Part shown: piece after piece, positions 46,916 to 56,094 of the stretch
Numbering within the stretch: the stretch's first letter is position 1
Layout of the letters: each line of letters opens with the position of its first letter
Assembly (NCBI GenBank): GCA_023242925.1
Contig: CP096134.1
Location: 3,305,501 to 3,369,500 of the forward strand
Direction of reading: 5' to 3'
From: Hyphomonadaceae bacterium JAD_PAG50586_4
Lineage (GTDB): Bacteria > Pseudomonadota > Alphaproteobacteria > Caulobacterales > Aquidulcibacteraceae
Length of the DNA: 64,000 nt
Translations under genes and position numbers: made by a program
Notes under the pieces: model-generated
Told to the model about the DNA's origin: nothing
The model's input: the letters and a program-made list of their open reading frames with translations, nothing else
The model's database searches: none

Positions 46916-47926
46916 ATGACACCCATTCTTGTGACCGGCGCCGCGGGCTTCATCGGCTTTCACCTGTCACAACGCCTGTTGTCGATGGGCCGCCCCGTCG
47001 TCGGCCTCGACAATATGAGCGCCTATTACGACGTCGGGCTGAAGCGCGCGCGGCTGCGTGAATTAGAGCGGACGCCAGGGTTTTCGTTCTCCGAAATCGA
47101 TCTGGCCGATGAAGCCGCGTTAAAGCAGCTCTTCGCCACGCATCGGTTTGAGACCGTGTTCAATCTCGGCGCGCAAGCCGGCGTGCGCTATTCGCTCGAC
47201 AACCCGCAAGTCTATGTGCGCTCCAACCTCGATGGTTTCGTAAATCTGCTTGAATGCTGCCGCCATGGCGGCGTGAAGCATCTGGTTTTCGCCTCATCAA
47301 GCTCCGTCTATGGCGCGGTGACGAAGATGCCGTTCAACGTGCATCAAAACGTCGACCATCCCTTGAGCCTCTATGCGGCGACGAAGAAATCGAACGAGTT
47401 GCTGGCGCATTCGTACGCCCACCTCTTTCGCGTACCGATGACGGGCCTGCGCTTCTTCACCGTCTATGGTCCTTGGGGCCGACCGGACATGGCGATGTAT
47501 CTCTTCACCCGCGCCATCTTTGCCGGCGAGCCGATCGACGTGTTCAACAACGGCAATATGGAGCGCGACTTCACCTACGTGGACGACGTGGTCGAAGCTT
47601 TGGTGCGCGTGGGCGACAAGCCAGCGGAAGTCGATCCAAGCTGGAGCGGGAGCGCGCCCGATCCCGCAAGCTCGAACGCGCCCTATCGCATCTACAACAT
47701 CGGCAACAACGCGCCTGTGAAGCTCACGCGGCTGATTGAGCTCCTCGAAGAGGCGATCGGCAAGAAGGCGATCCAGCGTTTGCTGCCGATGCAGCCGGGC
47801 GACGTGCCCGCGACCTATGCCGATGTGAGAGACTTAGCCGCGGCGGTCGATTTTGCACCGCGTACATCAATCGAAGATGGCGTGAAGCGTTTCGTTGATT
47901 GGTACAAAGCCTATTACGGCGCGTGA
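46916..47926 (+). CDS. UDP-glucuronate 4-epimerase-type SDR protein
   Basis: A 336-residue SDR protein with ILVTGAAGFIGFHLSQRLLS, NLGAQAGVRYSLDNP, FASSSSVYGAVTKMPF and YAATKKSNELLAHSY (YxxxK), then RFFTVYGPWGRPDMAMYLFT, all strong matches to UDP-glucuronate 4-epimerases (UDP-galacturonate formation). The ATG at 46916 is chosen; an earlier ATG adds fourteen residues. The 3' end overlaps the convergent AGE-family gene by 13 bases. No anomaly. Confidence 0.9.
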   Translation: MTPILVTGAAGFIGFHLSQRLLSMGRPVVGLDNMSAYYDVGLKRARLRELERTPGFSFSEIDLADEAALKQLFATHRFETVFNLGAQAGVRYSLDNPQVYVRSNLDGFVNLLECCRHGGVKHLVFASSSSVYGAVTKMPFNVHQNVDHPLSLYAATKKSNELLAHSYAHLFRVPMTGLRFFTVYGPWGRPDMAMYLFTRAIFAGEPIDVFNNGNMERDFTYVDDVVEALVRVGDKPAEVDPSWSGSAPDPASSNAPYRIYNIGNNAPVKLTRLIELLEEAIGKKAIQRLLPMQPGDVPATYADVRDLAAAVDFAPRTSIEDGVKRFVDWYKAYYGA

Positions 47927-49068
47927 CCCGCGCGCTTTTGGGCTTTGAGCTCTGGCTCCAGGCGCAGAACTTCCGAAAACGCCAAAAGCAAATGGTAGAC
48001 GATGCCGGCGGGTGCGGCCTTGGACATCGGCTCGCCATCGGCGTCAAATTGATCGATCCAGAGGCCAGGTTTGGCCACGGCGAAATAGCGATCGAACAAG
48101 AGCCAAAGCGCTGATTTCAGTTCAGAGGTCGGATCGCGGCCCGTGAGTTCGTAGAGGCCGAGCCAGGCTTTGATGCGCTCGGTATTGGTCCAGGCGCGCG
48201 AACTCTTGGCGACCGGGGCCCCATCGTCGCGCACGGAATCGAACACTGCCCCCGAGACGGAATCGACGCCGCGCTGCTCAGCGAATTCTGCGAGCGCCAG
48301 CGCTTGGGTGGACACATCGACGCCGGTCAGGCGCTGGTATTGTGCAAGGATCCAAGCCCATTCGAAATGGTGACCGGGCTCGACAATGGCGCCCTCCTCA
48401 CCGGGGAGCCTGCGCCAATCTTCATCGAAGCGTTCGCCCAAAGTGACGCCGTCGAACAGACGCGTGCGCAAGAGGGTCACAAGTTCTGCGGCCTGATCGA
48501 GGAAGCGTTGCTCGTTCGTCGCTTCGAACGCGGCAAGGCACGCTTCGGTCAAATGCATGTGCGGGTTCTGCAGACGCGGCGCACCCGCCGGCAGCTTGCT
48601 CCAGAAGCCCGCAATCGGTCCACGCATGTGCGCTTGGATATAGTCGAGCGTAGCGTGCGTGATCTGCAACGCGTCGACATCGCCCGAGATGCGATAGCGC
48701 CAGGCCATGGCGAACATCACAAACGAGAGGTCGTAGAGGTCAGGCGCAGCGTCGATGATCGCGCCTTCGCGCGAGAGCGTCTTGGCCCAACCGCCGCCGG
48801 GCAACGCCGCGTGACCTTTGAGATAATCGACGCCCATGCGTGAAAGCGCGTCGCCCTCGGCCCAGCCCAGATGCGCCGCGTGAGCGAAGGCGTAGGTCTG
48901 GCGGCAAATCACCCGGACGCGCTTGAAGCTGCAGGCGGTCGGCGCGCCGTCCAGGCCCACCTCCTCCAGGAACCCGCCGTGAGCACGATCTATTCCGTGC
49001 GCCGCCCAGAAAGGCAGCGCGTCCTGGAAGACCCAGGCGCGAACGGCGTCGAACGGAATTTGGCTCAT
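47914..49068 (-). CDS. AGE-family epimerase/isomerase (candidate mannose-6-phosphate isomerase)
   Basis: A 384-residue (alpha/alpha)6-barrel protein of the N-acylglucosamine 2-epimerase family. Typical segments are HGGFLEEVGLDG, RVICRQTYAFAHA, GWAKTLSREGAIID, NPHMHLTEACLAAFE, EPGHHFEWAWILAQY and AWTNTERIKAWLGLYE. The ATG at 49068 (MSQIPFDAV) is used. It is divergent from manC with a 94-bp gap. Family members in this context often act as mannose (6-phosphate) isomerases, which would supply mannose for GDP-mannose; that step is inference. Confidence 0.88.
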   Translation of the reverse strand: MSQIPFDAVRAWVFQDALPFWAAHGIDRAHGGFLEEVGLDGAPTACSFKRVRVICRQTYAFAHAAHLGWAEGDALSRMGVDYLKGHAALPGGGWAKTLSREGAIIDAAPDLYDLSFVMFAMAWRYRISGDVDALQITHATLDYIQAHMRGPIAGFWSKLPAGAPRLQNPHMHLTEACLAAFEATNEQRFLDQAAELVTLLRTRLFDGVTLGERFDEDWRRLPGEEGAIVEPGHHFEWAWILAQYQRLTGVDVSTQALALAEFAEQRGVDSVSGAVFDSVRDDGAPVAKSSRAWTNTERIKAWLGLYELTGRDPTSELKSALWLLFDRYFAVAKPGLWIDQFDADGEPMSKAAPAGIVYHLLLAFSEVLRLEPELKAQKRAGHAP

Positions 49069-49162
49069 AGAGAGACGTTCCAAACTGGGACCAAGCATGA
49101 ATACACGACGCCGAACGCGCGCGCTTCTTGCAGGACCGGCCAGACCCTAGCAAGAACGGGGC

Positions 49163-50236
49163 ATGAGTACCGGCTCAATGCAAACTTATCGTATCATTCC
49201 CGCGATCATGTCGGGCGGCGCAGGCACGCGGCTTTGGCCTGCCTCGACCGAGGCGCGGCCCAAGCAATTCCATGCGCTGGGTGGTGCGCAAACCATGATC
49301 GCGGAGACCGCCCGCCGCGTCAGCGGCGATGTCGGCGCACTCTCGTTCTTAGCGCCCATGGTGTTGTGCAACGAACGCCACGCGGCTTTGGTGCGCCAGA
49401 GTATCACGAACCCGGCCGCACTCGTGTTCGAACCGGCGCCACGCAACACCGCGGCGGTCGGCGCGATTGCCGCCGCACTTGGTGCGGAGCTGGCGCCGGA
49501 CGCGCTGGTGCTATTGTTGCCAGCGGACCATGTGATCAATGACGTCGCCGCGTTCCACGCTGCAATCACACGCGCCGCGCCGTTCGCGCATGAGCGCATC
49601 GTGACGTTTGGCATTACGCCCGATCGCCCAGCGACAGGCTATGGTTATATTCGCCAAGGTGCGGCGTTGGCGGATGGTGTGTTCGCGATCGAGAGCTTCC
49701 GCGAGAAACCGAACGCGGCGACCGCGCGCGACTATCTGGCGACGGGCGAGTACGCCTGGAATAGCGGCATGTTTTTGTTCAGCCCTGAAGTGTTGCTGCG
49801 CGAGTTTGCAGCGAGCGCTGACATCCGCGATCGCGCACTGGCGGCTTTGGCCGCTGCGAAGCGCGACGGCGTGAATATCCATCTTGATGCGGAAGCGTTC
49901 GCATCGGTTCCGTCCGCGCCGCTCGACATCGCGGTTATGGAAAAGACCGCGCATGCGGCGGTTGTGCCGTGTGAAATCGGTTGGGCCGATGTTGGATCGT
50001 GGGACGAAATCTGGCGTCTGGCGCCAAAGGACGCGCGCGGCAATGCGCTGCAGGGGCCGGTCGTCGCCATCGATATTTCGAACACGCTCGTCCGCAGCGA
50101 CGGGCTCAAAGTGTGTGCGGCTGGCGTAAGCGATCTCGTCATTATCGCGAGCGGTGACGCGATCGTCATTTTGCCAAGAGAGCGCGCCCAAGAGGTCAAG
50201 GAACTCGGCGCACGCGCGGCCAAGCTCGAAAATTGA
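49163..50236 (+). CDS. manC: mannose-1-phosphate guanylyltransferase
   Basis: A 357-residue enzyme making GDP-mannose. It has the signature IMSGGAGTRLWPASTEARPK, PRNTAAVGAIAAAL, LLPADHVI and GYGYIRQG, then FREKPNAATA and YAWNSGMFLFS. It ends after the transferase domain and the left-handed beta helix, so it lacks the isomerase domain of bifunctional ManC/AlgA. That gap may be filled by the AGE gene opposite. It provides substrate for gmd-fcl. Confidence 0.95.
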   Translation: MSTGSMQTYRIIPAIMSGGAGTRLWPASTEARPKQFHALGGAQTMIAETARRVSGDVGALSFLAPMVLCNERHAALVRQSITNPAALVFEPAPRNTAAVGAIAAALGAELAPDALVLLLPADHVINDVAAFHAAITRAAPFAHERIVTFGITPDRPATGYGYIRQGAALADGVFAIESFREKPNAATARDYLATGEYAWNSGMFLFSPEVLLREFAASADIRDRALAALAAAKRDGVNIHLDAEAFASVPSAPLDIAVMEKTAHAAVVPCEIGWADVGSWDEIWRLAPKDARGNALQGPVVAIDISNTLVRSDGLKVCAAGVSDLVIIASGDAIVILPRERAQEVKELGARAAKLEN

Positions 50237-50299
50237 TTGTTCCGCTTTGCGAATTTGCTGGCCTTCGCTCCACGCGCGTCTAAACTCGCGCTGGGGTTG

Positions 50300-51187
50300 A
50301 TGGAGGCGATGATGTATGAGCGCACAAACGGCTCTGCGCGGTCTCGCGCGGCGGCGCGCGAGACCATAGCGAATGCCCATTTGGCCGACGCGGGCGTGAT
50401 GGCTGCGATCACGACTTCGGCGCTCATGGTTTCATGCGCGGCCGTGGCCAATCTGCTTGATCACTACCCAGATCTGGTCGATCTCGCCGATTTCGGCGCC
50501 CCGGCGCACCAATCCAGCACGCACGACGCCAACGCGCGCGACACCCCTGCTTCATTCGCCGTTCTGCGCCTCGAGGGCCCCGCACAACGGGCCGAACCTG
50601 TCCGCCTCGCAATTCCGCCCGCAGGCGCGAACTTGCCCGCTCCCGATCTTGCGCATCTGGTGACGCCATCTGCCGCCGGCGCCAATGTGCTTGGGCTCGA
50701 CACAAATTATGATTTGAGCACGCCTTTGGCGCTCGATGCTCATGCCGTCAGCTTCGATGAAGCCGGGCGCCTGATGCTGCATACGCCCGCATCCGCTACG
50801 CAACAGCGCCAATCTAACGGCGGCGGGACTGACGCCTCTGACGCGCAGACCAACGCGGGATTGCGCGAACGCCTGCAAGACTTTGGCCATACCCTCGTCT
50901 CTGATTGGCAGGCCCCGCCCCGCCAGCAGAGCGACGTTGCACTTTTTGTAGCGGCCGATGACGAAACCTTGAGCTGGGCGCTCAATCGCACGAGCCCCAA
51001 TCACGGCGCACTGGCGTACGCCGACGATCAGGTCGAATTGGGCGAACGCGCCGTCGGCGTGTCGATATCGCTCGGCGAAACGCGTTTCGCAGCCGCTTAC
51101 GTCGAACGTGAATACAAGGCCCCATTCCGCGGCGCGCGCGGCGCTGAAGAAAGTTTTGCGGGCCTTACCCTCACCTATCGCAATTGA
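50300..51187 (+). CDS. hypothetical protein with one hydrophobic segment
   Basis: About 295 residues from the ATG at 50300 (others at 50309 and 50312 are possible; the frame is open back to 50237). A short hydrophobic stretch (VMAAITTSALMVSCAAVANLL) follows a basic N-terminus, suggesting a membrane anchor or signal. The middle is low-complexity and polar. The C-terminus is beta-rich (ETRFAAAYVEREYKAPFRGA, ESFAGLTLTYRN) and could be an outer-membrane strand set. It follows manC immediately. Function unknown. Confidence 0.5.
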   Translation: MEAMMYERTNGSARSRAAARETIANAHLADAGVMAAITTSALMVSCAAVANLLDHYPDLVDLADFGAPAHQSSTHDANARDTPASFAVLRLEGPAQRAEPVRLAIPPAGANLPAPDLAHLVTPSAAGANVLGLDTNYDLSTPLALDAHAVSFDEAGRLMLHTPASATQQRQSNGGGTDASDAQTNAGLRERLQDFGHTLVSDWQAPPRQQSDVALFVAADDETLSWALNRTSPNHGALAYADDQVELGERAVGVSISLGETRFAAAYVEREYKAPFRGARGAEESFAGLTLTYRN

Positions 51188-51188
51188 T

Positions 51189-53496
51189 TTAGTTCGCGAC
51201 ACGGATACCGACGCGAAGCAGCGCTTCGGGTTCAGCATTGGCGATATGGCCCGGTTCAAGCACGACCATGGTTTCGCCGAAGGCCGAGAGCGTCTCGCCG
51301 GCGAAGTAATTGTAGCCCAAGCCCAAACGCACTTCCCGCCCGCTTGGCGTCGGCGCAAAGCTGCGCTCTTCGTAGGACAGCGAGCGGCGACCGTATTTGG
51401 TCGCGGTCGGCGCCATGAAGCTCAACTCGCCATCCTCGACGCGCATCGGCTGCGAGATCGAGAAGCGGAAAAAGCCCACGCCATCCTCGCGCAAAGCGGA
51501 AAGCCATTCTGGCGTGAAGTCGCTTTCGGCCTGGAGTGAGAAGGCTGTGGTGCTGAGCGGCTCAACGACGCGGAGCCAACCGATCTGCGCAGCGTCCGCC
51601 ATTCCATACTCGGCCGACGCGTTGAAGCGTAAATCGGGTGTGGCGCTATAAGACCAAGAAAGACCGGTGAATTGTGTCTCGCCCGTCGGCGTTTCGCCAA
51701 GTCCATCGGCCCAGCTCATACCAAGCAGCGCGCCCTCTTCCGTGATCGCGCCGAGCGTCACGTCGAAACGATGCGATGCGGCGTCAAAGCTGGCGCGAAC
51801 GGCGTTGGCGGTGCGTGCGTCTTGCGCGAAGTTCAAACCGGTCTCGGCGTGCGCGGTTTCGGTGATGAACGAAACCCGCGCGTGATCGCTGAAGCGACTG
51901 GTTAAGCTCAGCGACATGTCGGCGTTGATCGAGGCCAGATGGCCGACAGCATCGCCCTGCTCATAGTGGGTGCGGCCGCCGTTTGCAGCGAACGAGACGC
52001 TGAGGCCTGCGCCAAGATCGGCGTCGATGCGCGTGGGCGCTTGTTGCAAATCGGCGCGATCGACCGGCACGCGATAGGAGTCCGGCGCGACGTCGTCGGC
52101 GAACGACATCTGCACGCTGAGGCCGCTTTCGTCGTGCGCGCTGCGCCACAGACGCGGTGCGGAGGCGACGTGCGCGGGGCCGGCGCTGGCGCGGAGCCAA
52201 TTGTCGGAGAGTTGCAATGGGAACGTGCGGCCGTAGCCATCGAAGCCGGCGACGGACCAAAGTGCGGCATTGCCGTTCAAGCCATCGCCGAACGCGGGGC
52301 CGATCACGCCTAGCTGCGTGGTGTCGTTCACCGATGACATGCCGGCGACGAGCGGCGATGCAAGCGGGCCGACGGGCTGGAACGCGCGGCCGATGTTCAG
52401 GCGGCCGCGGCCATTGAGCGAGATCCGTACCGGCGGGGCCGGTGTCGTCGGCGGTGGTGAACAAGAGATCGACGACTTGTTGCGGGGTAAGGCCGGGAAA
52501 CGCATCCATCACCAACGCCACGGCGCCCGTAACGTGCGGCGATGCATAGGACGTACCTTGAATGCGGCAGAGATCGCCGTTGGGGCCGAGGCCGCAGGTT
52601 TGAAAACCTGGCACGGCGCCGACCGGCCCGTGATCGGGCACGATGATCTGCCAGCCGGGTGCTGTGATGTACCAATCCGCGGTCGAACCCGGCGGGTTCG
52701 ATACGGTGTTGACCGAGCCATCGGGGTTCAGTCCGCCTGCGACCATGATGAGGCCGTTCGACACGGACGAATTCAGCGCCAGCAGACCCGGATAATTCGG
52801 CGCCGCCGCACCCGATTGACCGGAATTACCGGCGGAGACCACGATGATTACGCCCGCATCCGTCGCGCGCTCGATCGCGTCGATGAAAGATTGCGGCGGC
52901 ACGAAATCACCGCCGAGCGAGAAATTGATCACGTCGACATTGTTGGCGACGGCGTAGTCGAGTGCGTTGGCGAGATCGGTATAGCCAAAGCCGCCGCCCG
53001 TGTCGGCACGCACGGCGAGAATGGTGGCGTCATACGCAACACCTACCGTTTGCGCGCCATTATAATTGCCGGCGATCAGCGAGGAAATTTCGCTGCCGTG
53101 CGATTGCGTCGTCACCAATGCGTTGCGGCCGGCGACGATGTCGGTCGAGAGCGGCGAGATGCGGCCGACAAGTTCGGGATGGTTCGGATCGATGCCGTCG
53201 TCGATCACGCCAACAACCACGCCGGCGCCCGTGGCGCCATTCTGCCAGGCCATCTGCGCGTTCACGCCGGCTGGGCCCCAATTGTTCAAAAATTCCGCAC
53301 TTCCCAGAGTGGGAATGTCGCCCGGCGCATGCGGCGGCGCGAGCGGTGGGAACACGGGCGGACCAACCGGCGGCGGTGGCGGCGGCGAAACAATTCCGCC
53401 TCCTCCTCCGCCGCCCCCGCCACCGCCGGCGCAGGCGCTCAAAAGCGCAACGACAACAGCATTTAACAGCAGACGGTTGATTTGGAGCGGAGCCAT
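51189..53496 (-). pseudogene. secreted S8 (subtilisin-like) serine peptidase lipoprotein, apparent frameshift
   Basis: Begins with a lipobox (VVALLSAC), then a run of 11 glycines and a Pro-rich linker (PPPPPPVGPP). The triad is visible: Asp in VVGVIDDGIDPNHPELVG, His in QSHGSEISSLIAG, Ser in GTSYASPHVTGAVALV, and oxyanion Asn in VVSAGNSGQSG. The frame changes near 52430; the second frame (SLNGRGRLNIGRAFQPVG...) continues the family to 51189, with a 400-residue beta-rich C-terminal part. The repaired length is about 768 residues. It is probably surface-exposed. Confidence 0.85.
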
Positions 53497-53732
53497 GTTT
53501 CCCCCAGGGCGTCAACGCCCGGGATCATTGGCTCATTCTCGGGCAAGAGCAATGGTGTGAAATCAAACATGGCGTCGTCGCGTGCGCGCCCAAAACTAGA
53601 CATGCCGTCCCAGGTTGCGCGGCCCAGGAAGCACCAGCACCACCTCAGTCCACACGACGCCGCAGCGTCGTGCATTTTAAGATCACGCAACGTGCTCGCA
53701 GCGGCCAGAGCACGAACGCCAAGTGTGCAACG

Positions 53733-54572
53733 TCAACGCCCAGCGAGACGGCGCGCCATCGCGTCGTTGGCGGACAAACTGCCGCCAAGGGTGAGGATCA
53801 TGCCGGGGCCATCATCGAGCGTGACGCGTGCGTGGCGCGAGACGGCGCCAGTGCGTTCAGCGCCGTTGCAGACATGACCATCGGGGCGACGCCCGACCGG
53901 ATTGGACGCGGCGCTGGCGCCGCCAGTGACGGATACGCTGACGCGTGGCGGCGCAAAAATCGCAGCAGAGAGCGGCACGTCCTGGCAGGCGCCAACCGCG
54001 TCACCCCAAAATTCGCTGAAATTGTAGATCGTCGCGGGATTGATGGCATTGCCGCTGGCGCCAACGCGGAGCTCGCCAATGCTGGTTTGCACCACGCGGC
54101 CGTCGGCCTCGCGCGTATCGATCCAACCGCTCCACCATTGCCCACCCCCATCCGCTGCGCCACGCACAACGCGCACACGGTAGAAAGCGTCCGGTGCGAT
54201 GCGCCACGGTAGTTCGCAGGTCATGCCGACACCCTCGCCGTCGAAGCGGCGGCAGGCCGCGCCGCGTGCACTGGTGGCGTTCCACAAGGAGAAGCGCAAA
54301 TTATGCGCGCCGGCTTCATCCGATTGCAGACCGATATATCCACCTTCGCCAACTTCAAAGTCCCAGTTGAGCGTGAAGAAGGAAGCGCGCGCCGGCGCAG
54401 CGATGCGGATCTCCTGCTCCACGCGCGCCGCGGAGGGCGCGTCTTCAGCGAAGGTCCAATCAACATAAGCGGCGGCCCATAGCTGCTGGTCGGCGCCAGC
54501 AGGCGCCGCAAGACCAAGCACCAGAAACGGAGCCGTGAGCGCAATGAGGAAGAGTCGGTAAATTCGCTGCAT
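53733..54572 (-). CDS. exported DUF3472-like protein
   Basis: A 279-residue protein from the ATG at 54572, with a signal peptide (MQRIYRLFLIALTAPFLVLG, ending PAGADQQ). The mature part has FTLNWDFEVGEGGYIGLQSD and RFSLWNATSARGAACRRFDG, a pattern like DUF3472 domains with a GGYIGLQ turn. The C-terminus has TLGGSLSANDAMARRLAG. The family call is tentative. It is in line with the TIR gene but separated by 61 bp. It may bind a glycan or other surface ligand. Confidence 0.6.
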   Translation of the reverse strand: MQRIYRLFLIALTAPFLVLGLAAPAGADQQLWAAAYVDWTFAEDAPSAARVEQEIRIAAPARASFFTLNWDFEVGEGGYIGLQSDEAGAHNLRFSLWNATSARGAACRRFDGEGVGMTCELPWRIAPDAFYRVRVVRGAADGGGQWWSGWIDTREADGRVVQTSIGELRVGASGNAINPATIYNFSEFWGDAVGACQDVPLSAAIFAPPRVSVSVTGGASAASNPVGRRPDGHVCNGAERTGAVSRHARVTLDDGPGMILTLGGSLSANDAMARRLAGR

Positions 54573-54633
54573 CAACTCATTCCTTGTTCGTGCGTGCACT
54601 GAAGCCCGCGCCCGCACACACGGTCAAGCGGGC

Positions 54634-56010
54634 TCAGCGTTCGCTATCGTCCGGCCATTGCACGCCAAACGACGTGGCGAGGCGATTCATCGGATAGGTG
54701 GAGATATCTTCTGCGTTCTGCAGCGCGTGGAGATCCGGGCACTGAAAGTCTGGATCGTTGGCATATTGGCTCCACGACCAGCCCAGCCCCGCCAGCAGCA
54801 CGCCGCCGCCCTCTCGCGTGAAGCGTTCGACGGCGGCAATCTCGTCAGCCGTGAAATCACCCCAGGCATTGCCGACGATAAGCACGCCAGCGTCCGCCAG
54901 CGCCGCATCGTCAATCAAGTCCGGCGCGGTGCTTGCGCTATAGCCCCACGCGCGCAGCAGCGCCGGTAGGCGCCAGTCCGGCACATCGTTTGGCGCCCAT
55001 TCGCAATGGCCGCTGGCGATCAACACGCTTTGGGGACGCACCGGCCCACGTAGCCAGCCGATGGTGCGACGCAGAAATGCATCGCCCCGCGTCGAGCGCA
55101 CGCCCTGCAGCACGCCATCATGCGCCACAGCCAGTACGCGGCCTTGGCCATAATCACGCGCCGCCGCGAACGCCTCCTGGCGCTGCTCCATCAAAATGAT
55201 CCAATCCGCGGGCGAGCTGATGCGCAGAACACCTGGATCATTTTCATTCGCCAGCACTTGATTGAGTGCGCTTTCCCCCAGCATGGAAAGATATTCGCGC
55301 TGTAGCTCCACACGCGCCGCCGTCGCGATCTCGGCCTGGCGGCGCGCTTCTGCGGCATTGCGATTGGCGACGACGCCCAGGGCGATCGCGGTGATCGCGA
55401 GTATAGCGAACATTGTGCTGACCGTGCTCAACACCATGATGGCGGTACGCTGACGCGCTTCGGCGCGGCGGCGGTCACGCTGCCACAGATCGTTGAAATC
55501 GACACCCAAGATGCCCGCCGCAAGCCGCGCGCAGACGCGCGCTTTGCCATCGACGCGCACATCGATCCCGACGGGCTCAATCGGCATGGCGTCTTCATCC
55601 GCCGGATCGGTAACGACGCGCAGGGCGCGCGGAAAGCACTCCTTCGCGGGATTATCGGCATTCGGCTCGCCGTCGATAATGACGGCGAAAATCTTGCCGT
55701 CGGGATTGGCGCGGCGGAAATATTCGATCTCGGATTCCACCCATTGCGATTGCGCCGAGCGCGGCGAGCAGATCACGATCAGGCTTTCGGCGACCTCGAT
55801 GGCGCGGCGCACCACCGCGGCGATATCGGTCGCGGCCGGCATCTCCTCTTCGTCGCGAAAGAAGCGGCCCAGACGTCGGTCGGTGCTGACGTCCACCATG
55901 ACGCCGACCGGCACGCGATACGTCTCAAGCCAATTGTGGATGCGCTTGCCCCAGGCCTTGTCGGCCTGAGAATAGCTGATGAACGCGGTGTAGAGCTTCC
56001 CGTCCGCCAT
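54634..56010 (-). CDS. TIR-domain membrane protein with C-terminal GATase-like domain
   Basis: A 458-residue protein; the ATG at 56010 follows a GGGGCG ribosome-binding site. Residues 1-150 form a TIR domain: YTAFISYSQADKAWGKRIHN at the start and SQWVESEIEYFRRAN (about 88-102) with E94 as the likely catalytic glutamate. A transmembrane helix lies at about 190-214 and a helical linker follows. From about 285 the sequence resembles the GATase-like part of TCAF/M60-type proteins (VLAVAHDGVLQG, VLIVGNAWGDFTADEI, EGGGVLLAGLGWSWSQY, YPMNRLATSFGVQW). It is divergent from a SLOG-SLATT gene. Confidence 0.82.
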   Translation of the reverse strand: MADGKLYTAFISYSQADKAWGKRIHNWLETYRVPVGVMVDVSTDRRLGRFFRDEEEMPAATDIAAVVRRAIEVAESLIVICSPRSAQSQWVESEIEYFRRANPDGKIFAVIIDGEPNADNPAKECFPRALRVVTDPADEDAMPIEPVGIDVRVDGKARVCARLAAGILGVDFNDLWQRDRRRAEARQRTAIMVLSTVSTMFAILAITAIALGVVANRNAAEARRQAEIATAARVELQREYLSMLGESALNQVLANENDPGVLRISSPADWIILMEQRQEAFAAARDYGQGRVLAVAHDGVLQGVRSTRGDAFLRRTIGWLRGPVRPQSVLIASGHCEWAPNDVPDWRLPALLRAWGYSASTAPDLIDDAALADAGVLIVGNAWGDFTADEIAAVERFTREGGGVLLAGLGWSWSQYANDPDFQCPDLHALQNAEDISTYPMNRLATSFGVQWPDDSER

Positions 56011-56094
56011 AGCGCCCCTACGCCCGACGCCTTGCCGCTTCGCCATCGGCGGCAAGGCTTTGCCGGCCCCACGAATTCGTCTAGCAGACTTTTA

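Noticed and set aside
53390..53435. G/C-rich repeat tract considered as a repeat element
   Set aside because: It encodes the poly-Gly and Pro linker of the S8 lipoprotein and is explained by coding.
52270..53466. Long plus-strand open frame of 398 codons
   Set aside because: It lies antisense to the S8 peptidase; Arg/His-rich composition with no motif, a high-GC shadow.
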